Shown: piece by piece, positions 1-6,120 of the stretch
Layout: each line of letters begins with the position of its first letter
Position numbering within the stretch: position 1 is the first letter of the stretch
NCBI GenBank assembly: GCA_009377735.1
Contig: WHTL01000155.1
Coordinates: 1 to 9,040 of the forward strand
Origin: Acidimicrobiia bacterium
Lineage (GTDB): Bacteria > Actinomycetota > Acidimicrobiia > Spongiisociales > ZC4RG35
Length of the DNA: 9,040 nucleotides
Reading direction: 5' to 3'
The notes under the pieces: model-generated
The model's input: the letters and a program-made list of their open reading frames with translations, nothing else
Databases searched by the model: none
Told to the model about the DNA's origin: nothing
Program-made: the position numbers and the translations under genes

Positions 1-1387
1 CTGGTGGCAGATGCTCCCCGTCGGACCAACCGGATATGCCGACTCCCCCTATCAGTCACCATCTGCCTTTGCGGGCAACCCCCTAATGGTCGATCTTTCC
101 CTCCTCGCGTCCGAGGGTCTTCTCGATGGTGACAACGTGCCCGTGGATGTTCATGGTGGCCCCGTCGATTACGGGCGGGTGACCGCCATCAAACCTGTCC
201 TGTTGGAGCAGGCGGCGGCCTCATTCCAACTCACGGGCACGAGAGCGGATGAGCTCGAGAAGTTCCGCTCCGACAACTCGTTTTGGCTGGGCGATTTCTC
301 CCTATATGCCGCTCTCAAACAGGCGCACGGTGGACGGTCGTGGATCGAGTGGGACCACCGGGTTCGTGACCGGGATCCCGACTCCCTCGACGAGGCGCGA
401 CGCTCTCTATCGGATTCGATCAGGAGTGTCGAGATCATCCAGTTCTTCTTCGAGATGCAGTGGGAGTCCCTGCGTCGGGAGGCATCCGGGCGCGAAATTG
501 GTCTGGTGGGAGACCTTCCGATCTCTGTCGCCCACGACTCTGCCGACGTCTGGGCCAACCGTCATCTCTTCGACCTCGACCATGAGGGAAGCCCCCTGGT
601 AGTCGCCGGTGTTCCCCCTGACTACTTCTCAGAGACGGGGCAGCGGTGGGGCAATCCGCTGTATCTCTGGGATAGTCACCGATCCGAGGGTTACCGATGG
701 TGGACCGAGCGTCTCAAGAAGATACTGCAACGGTTCGATCTGGTGCGTATAGACCACTTCCGTGGGTTCGTCGACTACTGGGAGATCCCGTCGGAGAAAC
801 CAACGGCGGTTGGGGGGCACTGGGTCCAGGGACCCGGATCTGGCTTCTTCGAGGAAATGGAACGCCAACTGGGGACCATGCCCATCATCGCCGAGGACCT
901 GGGGATCATCACGCCTGAGGTCACGGCCCTCCGCAAACAGTTTGGCTTTCCCGGCATGCGAGTACTCCAGTTCGGGCTCGATGCCGCCGAGTCCGACACC
1001 AATCTCCACCACCCCGACCGCTACCCCATGGACGTGGTGGCATACACGGGGACACACGACAACGATACGGCCATGGGATGGTTCTGGGCGGGGAATCCCG
1101 ACCGGGACCCCGATCTCCTCGACATAGGACGGCTCGACCTTCTCAAAAGGGGTGGAAATGACCTCGGAGAGATCCACTGGGCGATGATCTCAATGGTGGT
1201 CGAATCATCGGCGCATCTAGCCGTCATCCCCGCACAGGACCTCCTCGGGCTCGGATCCACGGCACGGATGAATACCCCGGCCACGGTACAGCGGAACTGG
1301 ACTTGGCGGATGGACCAGCCCCTAGCGGCCGAGACCGAAAGCAGACTGGCCCAAGTGACTCGCCGCGGCCGCCGTGGAGACGGGTAG
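1..1387 (+). CDS. malQ: 4-alpha-glucanotransferase (amylomaltase, disproportionating enzyme), 5'-partial
   Basis: This glycoside hydrolase family 77 enzyme cleaves an alpha-1,4-glucan and transfers the released maltodextrin to another glucan or to glucose in the cytoplasm, serving maltodextrin and glycogen metabolism. The frame is open to the left edge: codons from base 2 read W-W-Q before MLPVGPTGYADSPYQ, a conserved block lying near residue 43 in Thermus amylomaltase, so about 40 N-terminal residues are missing. The ATG at 11 is therefore internal, not the start. The family motifs appear in order: VRIDHFRGF with the nucleophile Asp at 752-754, IIAEDLG with the acid/base Glu at 893-895, and YTGTHDNDT with the third catalytic Asp at 1058-1060. 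RMNTPATVQRNW near the end is the usual C-terminal signature. The last 20 or so residues are basic and not conserved to my knowledge. A strong hairpin follows 12 bases after the stop. No frameshift is seen. Confidence 0.96.
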   Translation, partial: WWQMLPVGPTGYADSPYQSPSAFAGNPLMVDLSLLASEGLLDGDNVPVDVHGGPVDYGRVTAIKPVLLEQAAASFQLTGTRADELEKFRSDNSFWLGDFSLYAALKQAHGGRSWIEWDHRVRDRDPDSLDEARRSLSDSIRSVEIIQFFFEMQWESLRREASGREIGLVGDLPISVAHDSADVWANRHLFDLDHEGSPLVVAGVPPDYFSETGQRWGNPLYLWDSHRSEGYRWWTERLKKILQRFDLVRIDHFRGFVDYWEIPSEKPTAVGGHWVQGPGSGFFEEMERQLGTMPIIAEDLGIITPEVTALRKQFGFPGMRVLQFGLDAAESDTNLHHPDRYPMDVVAYTGTHDNDTAMGWFWAGNPDRDPDLLDIGRLDLLKRGGNDLGEIHWAMISMVVESSAHLAVIPAQDLLGLGSTARMNTPATVQRNWTWRMDQPLAAETESRLAQVTRRGRRGDG

Positions 1388-1399
1388 TACCGAGTTACT

Positions 1400-1426
1400 T
1401 CTGGGGGACTCCCGGAGTCCCCCAGA
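1400..1426 (+). terminator. Perfect GC-rich hairpin after malQ, likely terminator
   Basis: Arms of 13 bases (1400-1412 and 1414-1426) are exact inverted repeats around a single C. Folded as RNA this gives a stem of about 11 pairs with a 5-base CCCGG loop, starting 12 bases after the malQ stop. There is no T-run afterwards; the next bases are C-rich (ACCCCCTACGGC). It is thus not a classical intrinsic terminator, though T-less hairpins are often proposed as terminators or 3'-end stabilisers in high-GC actinobacteria. The dyad is symmetrical and could act on both strands. An alternative is one copy of a dispersed palindromic repeat. Confidence 0.6.
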
Positions 1427-1651
1427 CCCCCTACGGCTGCCTCTGTCTCACTTCTCGCGTGGTCGGGGCCGTCCAACCTCACTCCCGCGACTCGGTGTCT
1501 GTCTGTCGCTTCGGGGTGAGCTAACGGGTTCAATGTGATCGCGTTTGAGGTCTCCCGTAGCCTCGTGGCGGACAGTGGTTGGGATGATACGGGTCAGACC
1601 TGACAGAGTGCCACCGGCCCTGATACTGGTGGTGGTGCAGTTCTCGAAAAT

Positions 1652-1675
1652 GGTTCGACGCGATCGCGGAGAACC
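1652..1675 (-). terminator. Possible intrinsic terminator of the fab operon
   Basis: On the minus strand, about 55 bases past the fabF stop, a 24-base imperfect dyad (GGTTC, two mismatched bases, CGCGATCGCG, two mismatched bases, GAACC) is followed at once by ATTTT. As RNA it gives a 5-pair stem, a 2x2 internal loop, 3 or 4 pairs and a small loop, then a short U-run. The internal mismatch and only four U residues make it weak. GTTCTC at 1640-1645 could instead pair with GAGAAC at 1669-1674, excluding this fold. Confidence 0.35.
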
Positions 1676-1730
1676 GTCACACCCGGACCCCCGAGAGCAC
1701 TCTTTGATGCGGAGCCGTCGGGTCGGACAG

Positions 1731-2984
1731 CTAGCTCTCGTCCCGACTGAACACCAGGGCGACGTTGTGGCCCCCGAAGCCGAAGGAGTTGGAGATGGTG
1801 TGCGTCACCTCGGCCTCCCGAAATTCGTTCGCCACATGATCCAACTCACACTCAGGGTCAAGATTGTCGAGGTTGACGGTTGGAGCAATCCTTCCATCGC
1901 GAATAGCGAGGATACAGGCGAGTGCCTCCACCGCTCCCGCCGCACCGAGGGTGTGACCGGTCATCGACTTGATCGACGAAACGGGGACATCCATCGCACT
2001 CTCACCGAGGGCAATCTTGATGGCGAGGGTCTCGGTCGAATCGTTGGCCGGTGTCGAGGTTCCGTGCGCATTGAGATATGAGAGATCGGACGGCAATATC
2101 CCGGCGTCATCGATTGCCATCGTCATCGCCCGTGCGGCACCTGTGCCACCCGGCCGTGGCAGGGTGATGTGGTAGGCGTCGGCGGACATGCCGTAACCAG
2201 TCACCTCGGCAAGGATGCTCGCACTCCGTGCGATGGCGTGCTCCCGTTCCTCGAGGATGAGAGCCGCGCCTCCTTCCCCCATCACGAAACCGTCTCGATC
2301 GATGTCGAACGGACGCGACGCCGCCTCGGGGTCGTCGTTCCGGGTAGAGAGGGCGCGGGCCTGGGCGAAGCTGGCAACACCGAACTCATTGATGGCGGCC
2401 TCGGCACCACCTGCGACCATCACCTCGACAGAACCGCGACGGATCAGCTCGGTGGCATCACCGATTGCGTTGGCCGACGCCGAACAGGCCGTCACCACGC
2501 ACGAAACCGGTCCAAGCAGATGGTGTTCCATAGAGGCGAGTCCGGCCGCCATATTGGGGATTATTTGCGGGATCGCAGTGGGACTCACCCGCCCTGGGCC
2601 CCTGGCGTCGAGCAACCGCACCTCGTCGATGAAAGAACCCATCCCACCGAATCCCGCTCCCACAAAGACACCGGCTCGGGTCGCCTCGGGATCGTCCTCG
2701 GTGTACTCGAGCCCGGCTGAGGTGAGCGCCTCGCGAACCGCAACGAGAAAGAACTGTGTGTAACGGTCTAGTCGACGGATCTCACGACGGTCGAAATGAT
2801 CGAGCGGATCGTAGCCATCGACCTCGGCGGCGATGGTGGTCCGATATTCCGAGGCGTCGAACAGTGTGATCTGGCCGACACCGGACCGGCCCGCCAGCAT
2901 CCCATCCCAGGTGGATTCGGCATCGAGACCCAAGGGGGTGATGGCACCGAGACCGGTCACCACCACCCTTCGCTGGTGGGGCAC
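1731..2984 (-). CDS. fabF: 3-oxoacyl-[acyl-carrier-protein] synthase II (KAS II)
   Basis: FabF catalyses decarboxylative condensation of malonyl-ACP with acyl-ACP, the chain-elongation step of type II fatty-acid synthesis in the cytosol. The 417-residue product has the normal family length. The thiolase-fold Cys-His-His triad is complete: Cys167 in VVTACSASAN, His307 in NAHGTSTPANDSTE and His344 in KSMTGHTLGAAGA, with Lys339 just before it. The C-terminal gate motif NSFGFGGHN (399-407) is intact. The N-terminus RRVVVTGLGAITPLG fixes the start closely. The start is GTG at 2984-2982, six bases after the acpP stop, with a weak AGTAGG ribosome site overlapping that stop, so translation probably depends on ribosomes leaving acpP. 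It is the last gene of the unit. A KAS I (FabB-like) specificity cannot be excluded from sequence alone, but the length and motifs favour FabF. Confidence 0.96.
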   Translation of the reverse strand: MPHQRRVVVTGLGAITPLGLDAESTWDGMLAGRSGVGQITLFDASEYRTTIAAEVDGYDPLDHFDRREIRRLDRYTQFFLVAVREALTSAGLEYTEDDPEATRAGVFVGAGFGGMGSFIDEVRLLDARGPGRVSPTAIPQIIPNMAAGLASMEHHLLGPVSCVVTACSASANAIGDATELIRRGSVEVMVAGGAEAAINEFGVASFAQARALSTRNDDPEAASRPFDIDRDGFVMGEGGAALILEEREHAIARSASILAEVTGYGMSADAYHITLPRPGGTGAARAMTMAIDDAGILPSDLSYLNAHGTSTPANDSTETLAIKIALGESAMDVPVSSIKSMTGHTLGAAGAVEALACILAIRDGRIAPTVNLDNLDPECELDHVANEFREAEVTHTISNSFGFGGHNVALVFSRDES

Positions 2985-2990
2985 TTATAC

Positions 2991-3239
2991 CTACTCTGCT
3001 GCTAGCTTGCCGTGGACGAGATCGATTGCCTGGCCGACGGTGCCGATATCCTCGGCTTCCTCATCGGGGATCTGGACGCCGAATTCATCCTCGAGAGCCA
3101 TGAGTAACTCCACGACTCCGAGGGAATCGACTTCGAGATCCTCCTCGAAATTCGCCTCCTCGACGATCTTGTCCGCGTCGAGGCCAAGCTCGGTGACGAG
3201 GACTTCCTCTAGCCGTTCTGCAACTGCACTGCGCTCCAT
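2991..3239 (-). CDS. acpP: Acyl carrier protein
   Basis: This 82-residue acidic protein carries the growing acyl chain as a thioester on a 4'-phosphopantetheine arm. The attachment serine is Ser39 in the motif EVDSLGVVELLMALEDEFG, which starts helix II and is the classic DSL signature. The N-terminal helix (about residues 3-18) and the IPDEEAEDIGTVGQAID segment leading into helices III and IV are as expected, and the length is typical. The ATG at 3239-3237 has a strong purine-rich ribosome site (AAGGAAAG) upstream. It lies 43 bases after fabG and 6 before fabF; its place among fab genes marks it as the fatty-acid ACP rather than a polyketide or peptide carrier protein. The holo-ACP synthase is not in the window. 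Confidence 0.97.
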   Translation of the reverse strand: MERSAVAERLEEVLVTELGLDADKIVEEANFEEDLEVDSLGVVELLMALEDEFGVQIPDEEAEDIGTVGQAIDLVHGKLAAE

Positions 3240-3246
3240 TGAATTA

Positions 3247-3254
3247 CTTTCCTT
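3247..3254 (-). promoter_or_regulatory. Strong ribosome binding site of acpP
   Basis: The minus strand reads AAGGAAAG, seven bases before the acpP ATG (about ten counted from the AAGGA core). It is clearly stronger than the sites of the neighbouring fabG and fabF, consistent with the high ACP level cells need relative to the enzymes. Confidence 0.7.
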
Positions 3255-3282
3255 CTCTACTCGGAATGTGTGTTAGATCAAT

Positions 3283-4017
3283 CTACATGGTTAGGCCGCC
3301 GTCAACACGGAACACCTGTCCGTTGACGTACGACGCTTCCTCAGATGCAAGAAACCCGACCATAGCCGCCACCTCGGCGGGCGAACCCGCCCGCCCTACC
3401 GAGGTCTGTGACACGGCCGTATCGAGCACCGCATCGGGGAGCTCTTCGGTCATGTCGGTCGAAATGAACCCCGGCGCCACCACATTCACCGTCACGCCGC
3501 GGGATCCGATCTCCTTGGCGACCGACTTACTGAATCCGATGATCCCGGCCTTGGAGGCGGCGTAGTTCGCCTGCCCCGGATTTCCCCCTATCCCCGAGAC
3601 CGAAGAAAGGCTGATGATGCGGCCCCATTTTGACCGAAGCATTCCTCGCATCACCGCCTTGGTGCATAGGAATACCGAACGAAGGTTCGTCGCCACCACA
3701 TCGTCGAAGTCCTCGAGGCTCATGCGCATCAGCAGACCGTCCTTGGTGATCCCGGCATTGTTCACCAGGATCTCGATTGGACCCAGCTGATCGGTGACGG
3801 TCTCGACCATTTCACTAACCGCCTCGGGATCGGAGACATCGGAACCGACGGCGATCGCCTCCCCGTCACTATCCGCCACCTCGGCCACCACTTCTTCCGC
3901 CGCCTCGGCGTTGCGGGAATAGTTGATTGCCACTCGATGACCCACCGCCGCGAGCTCGAGTGCAATGGCACGACCGATACCCCGAGAACCCCCAGTGACC
4001 AACGCGACCCGCGTCAT
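3283..4017 (-). CDS. fabG: 3-oxoacyl-[acyl-carrier-protein] reductase
   Basis: FabG is an NADPH-dependent short-chain dehydrogenase that reduces 3-ketoacyl-ACP to 3-hydroxyacyl-ACP, the first reduction of each elongation cycle. The 244-residue product matches the classical SDR length. The nucleotide-binding loop TGGSRGIG spans 8-15, NNAG spans 86-89, and the catalytic tetrad is complete as Asn111, Ser139, Tyr152 and Lys156 (NYAASK). The APGFISTDMT segment (181-190) and the ending VNGQVFRVDGGLTM are typical of FabG. Its ATG overlaps the fabH stop as ATGA and no clear ribosome site precedes it, so it probably relies on translational coupling. SDR proteins are easily mis-assigned among paralogues, but the position between fabH and acpP makes the role firm. 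Confidence 0.95.
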   Translation of the reverse strand: MTRVALVTGGSRGIGRAIALELAAVGHRVAINYSRNAEAAEEVVAEVADSDGEAIAVGSDVSDPEAVSEMVETVTDQLGPIEILVNNAGITKDGLLMRMSLEDFDDVVATNLRSVFLCTKAVMRGMLRSKWGRIISLSSVSGIGGNPGQANYAASKAGIIGFSKSVAKEIGSRGVTVNVVAPGFISTDMTEELPDAVLDTAVSQTSVGRAGSPAEVAAMVGFLASEEASYVNGQVFRVDGGLTM

Positions 4018-5087
4018 GCCAGACCGAAGAAATCGATGTTGGGCTGGATGAGCTCCATCGCCGTCTTATCGGTCGTGGGCAGAGCCGCATCACTCGTGGA
4101 CACAGGCTCCACCCGATCACCCCACTTGAGAGCTGCAGCCGCCCAAGAGAGGCCGGCACCGAAGGCGGCAAACACTATGACGGCTCCCGGTTCGACGCGA
4201 CCCTGTTCCACCGCCTCGGCGATGGCAACAGGGATTGTGGCAGCAGAGGTATTCCCGTAAGAGCCAATATTCACGAACACCTTGGCCGGTTCGAGCTTGA
4301 GCCGACGTGCCGTTGCGTCGATGATCCTGCTGTTGGCCTGGTGAGGAATGAGAAGATCAACGTCCCCCAAGGAAAGACCGGACTCCTCGACCACGCGCAC
4401 TGCGGAGTCTCCCATCGTCGTGACCGCCCTGCGGAAGACCTCCTGGCCGTTCATCACGATTCCAGATTGTGCGGGGTCGGCGGATTGACGTGTTCCCTTT
4501 GTTCCCGTGACCTCAATCGCAAGGAGATCACGGGCGTCCCCGTCGAGGCCCAGCTCGCTGGCGAGGACCCCGACATCGTCCTCGGTCGCCTCCAGGATCA
4601 CCGCCCCAGCGCCATCGCCGAACAAGACCGCTGTGGAGCGGTCGGCAAAGTTGAGGTGATAGCTCAGCTTTTCCGCTCCAACGATCAGGACCTTCGAGTT
4701 GGTCCCCGCCTTGATCATGTTGGTCCCGACTACCAGGCCGTAGATGAAGCCAGAGCACGCTGCGTTGAGATCGAGGGCGGCGCACCCGGTGGCACCGAGG
4801 ATCTCCTGAACCCTCGAGGCCGTCGACGGGATGGTGGAATCGGCGGTGCAGGTGCACACGATTATCAGGTCTAGGTCGGACGCAACGAGTCCCGCCGCTG
4901 CCAGGGCGTGGTGCGCCGCGACCGCTGCCATGTCCGACACGTCGACATGTGAGATACGACGCTCCTTTATGCCGGTCCGGGTAGTGATCCACTCGTCAGA
5001 GGTTTTAACGATCTTTGCCAGGTCGTCGTTGCTGAGAGTTGCCGGTGGCATAGCCTTGCCCCAACCTGTGATGGTGGCGTTCGTCAT
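4014..5087 (-). CDS. fabH: 3-oxoacyl-[acyl-carrier-protein] synthase III (KAS III)
   Basis: FabH starts fatty-acid synthesis by condensing an acyl-CoA primer with malonyl-ACP. The Cys-His-Asn triad is present: Cys111 in LNAACSGFIYGL, His249 in IPHQANSRI and Asn279 in YGNTSAA. DEWITTRTGIKERRI (31-45) and MNGQEVFRRAV (212-222) are further family markers. The product has 357 residues against about 317 in E. coli. The family normally ends at the ALKWG segment (here about 319-323), so roughly 34 extra residues follow, without similarity I recognise. Primer choice (acetyl versus branched-chain) cannot be read from the sequence. GGAG lies five bases before the ATG. The start overlaps the fabD stop by four bases and the end overlaps the fabG start by four, implying coupled translation of fabD, fabH and fabG. 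Confidence 0.95.
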   Translation of the reverse strand: MTNATITGWGKAMPPATLSNDDLAKIVKTSDEWITTRTGIKERRISHVDVSDMAAVAAHHALAAAGLVASDLDLIIVCTCTADSTIPSTASRVQEILGATGCAALDLNAACSGFIYGLVVGTNMIKAGTNSKVLIVGAEKLSYHLNFADRSTAVLFGDGAGAVILEATEDDVGVLASELGLDGDARDLLAIEVTGTKGTRQSADPAQSGIVMNGQEVFRRAVTTMGDSAVRVVEESGLSLGDVDLLIPHQANSRIIDATARRLKLEPAKVFVNIGSYGNTSAATIPVAIAEAVEQGRVEPGAVIVFAAFGAGLSWAAAALKWGDRVEPVSTSDAALPTTDKTAMELIQPNIDFFGLA

Positions 5088-6067
5088 GTCGGCTCCGTGC
5101 TGTCGTCTGGTGCCTCGCTGTCGTTAGGCACCTCGCACGACATCGTACCCAGAGACTCGACGAGGGTGTCGATATCACCAAGTTCCGACACCACGAATAC
5201 GTCGGAACCGGGCACGGACCTCTTGGCCATCTTTGCGGTGACGTCACCGGGACCGAGATGGATGAACACGTCAACCCCCGCCTTCCCCATCGACACCAGT
5301 GACTCCTGGAAGCGCACCGGGGATACCACCTGGGAGGCGAGGAGGTCGGCGCCCTGGGATGCCTCGAAGGGTGCCGCGGAAACGTTGGCATAGACGGGAA
5401 AGGCTCCATCGTCGAAGATCGTGGACGACGCCGCTTCGTGCACAGCGGCCTCGGCGGGAGCCATGAAGGGCGAATGGAAGGCACCGGCGACATTGAGACG
5501 GATTGCACGCCGCACCCCGAGGGAGCGGGCGTTCTCCTCCAGCCAGTCCAGATCGGTGATCCCCCCCGCCACCACCACCTGACCCGGGGCGTTCAGATTG
5601 GCAACCGAAAGACGACCGCCCCCCTCTTGTCGAATTGCAGCCACCTTCTCGGCTGTCTCTTCTTCGGCGCCGAGCAGCGCTGCCATCCCTGACGGCTCCA
5701 ATGCCGCTGCGTCGGCCATGGCGGCACCACGGCGCGCCACCAGTTCCAGACCGCCGAGGTAGTCAATGATTCCGGCAGCGGCGAGTGCCGTGTATTCACC
5801 AAGGGAGTGTCCCGCGGCGGCAAGTGGTTGGGGGATCCTGTCACGGGTCTCCTCCCAGAGTGCGTAGGAGAGGGCGTAGAGCGCGGGTTGGGCGCGGTCG
5901 GTCTCGGTGAGGACCTCTAGCGGACCCCCAAGACAGGTGTCTTTCAGTGACCACCCCAGAACGTCGTCAACGGCGTCGCCGAGAAGATCGGGGCGCGCCT
6001 CGAAGAGGTCTGCACCCATTCCGACAAACTGGCTCCCCTGGCCGGGGAACAAGACGCCAAGTTTCAC
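5084..6067 (-). CDS. fabD: Malonyl-CoA:ACP transacylase
   Basis: FabD transfers malonyl from CoA to ACP, supplying the extender for FabH and FabF. The 327-residue product has the N-terminal LFPGQGSQ motif (6-13), the nucleophile Ser88 in AAGHSLGEYTALAA, Arg113 that binds the malonyl carboxylate, and His198 in VAGAFHSPFM. The core ends near residue 306; the last 20 or so residues are rich in Asp, Glu, Ser and Pro and look disordered. The start is GTG at 6067-6065, six bases after GAGGAGG. An ATG four bases upstream is out of frame and gives no FabD sequence. It lies 53 bases after the uridylyltransferase gene and overlaps fabH by four bases. Confidence 0.96.
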   Translation of the reverse strand: MKLGVLFPGQGSQFVGMGADLFEARPDLLGDAVDDVLGWSLKDTCLGGPLEVLTETDRAQPALYALSYALWEETRDRIPQPLAAAGHSLGEYTALAAAGIIDYLGGLELVARRGAAMADAAALEPSGMAALLGAEEETAEKVAAIRQEGGGRLSVANLNAPGQVVVAGGITDLDWLEENARSLGVRRAIRLNVAGAFHSPFMAPAEAAVHEAASSTIFDDGAFPVYANVSAAPFEASQGADLLASQVVSPVRFQESLVSMGKAGVDVFIHLGPGDVTAKMAKRSVPGSDVFVVSELGDIDTLVESLGTMSCEVPNDSEAPDDSTEPT

Positions 6068-6073
6068 CCATCG

Positions 6074-6080
6074 CCTCCTC
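6074..6080 (-). promoter_or_regulatory. Ribosome binding site fixing the GTG start of fabD
   Basis: GAGGAGG on the minus strand sits six bases before GTG at 6067-6065, an ideal spacing. It decides for this GTG over the out-of-frame ATG at 6071-6069, which is only two bases from it. It is the best ribosome site in the window, at the head of the fatty-acid genes. Confidence 0.75.
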
Positions 6081-6120
6081 GATATCGTGTGTGGAAAGGG
6101 TAGTGGTGTGTGCCGCTGGT
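6081..6120 (-). promoter_or_regulatory. Leader upstream of fabD with a GTGTGTG direct repeat
   Basis: The gap before fabD is the longest in the minus-strand unit after the aminotransferase start. On the plus strand GTGTGTG occurs at 6087-6093 and again at 6106-6112, starts 19 bases apart, close to two helical turns. This is a possible regulator site or internal promoter region for the fab genes. I see no clear -35/-10 pair; a TACCCT hexamer in this gap is a poor -10 candidate. Chance remains a fair explanation. Confidence 0.2.

Larger units (their letters stand above)
1388..1730. other. Non-coding spacer between convergent malQ and fabF
   Basis: These 343 bases separate two units transcribed toward each other, so no promoter is required here. 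I see a perfect hairpin at 1400-1426 and an imperfect one at 1652-1675. Between them, roughly 1430-1560, the plus strand is rich in CT-type words such as CTGTCTCACTTCTCGCG and GTGTCTGTCTGTCGCTTCGG, with a loose pairing of CTCAC with GTGAG near 1479-1520. Open frames crossing the spacer have no recognisable protein character. No tRNA or known RNA gene fold was found. Confidence 0.6.

Noticed and set aside
11..13. ATG at 11 as the malQ start
   Set aside because: The conserved residues WWQ precede it in frame, and starting there would remove the N-terminal part of the barrel.
1303..1524. A 73-codon open frame on the plus strand overlapping the malQ end and the spacer
   Set aside because: It starts inside malQ in another frame, crosses the hairpin, and has no ribosome site or recognisable protein character.
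1021..1533. A 170-codon minus-strand frame across the malQ end and spacer
   Set aside because: It is antisense to motif-bearing malQ sequence and its product is Arg/Ser/Pro-rich, as expected of a shadow frame.
1527..1545. GGGTTCAATGTGATCGCG, which resembles a tRNA T-loop (GGTTCAA)
   Set aside because: The flanking bases do not form the 5-pair T-stem and no acceptor or anticodon stem can be built around it.
1545..2081. A 178-codon open frame on the plus strand running from the spacer into fabF
   Set aside because: Two thirds of it lies antisense to fabF, which has full catalytic motifs. The translation has no recognisable domain; such long shadow frames are usual in GC-rich DNA.
6069..6071. 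ATG close to the fabD ribosome site as an alternative start
   Set aside because: It is out of frame with the FabD motifs and only two bases from GAGGAGG; GTG at 6067 gives the family N-terminus KLGVLFPGQGSQ.
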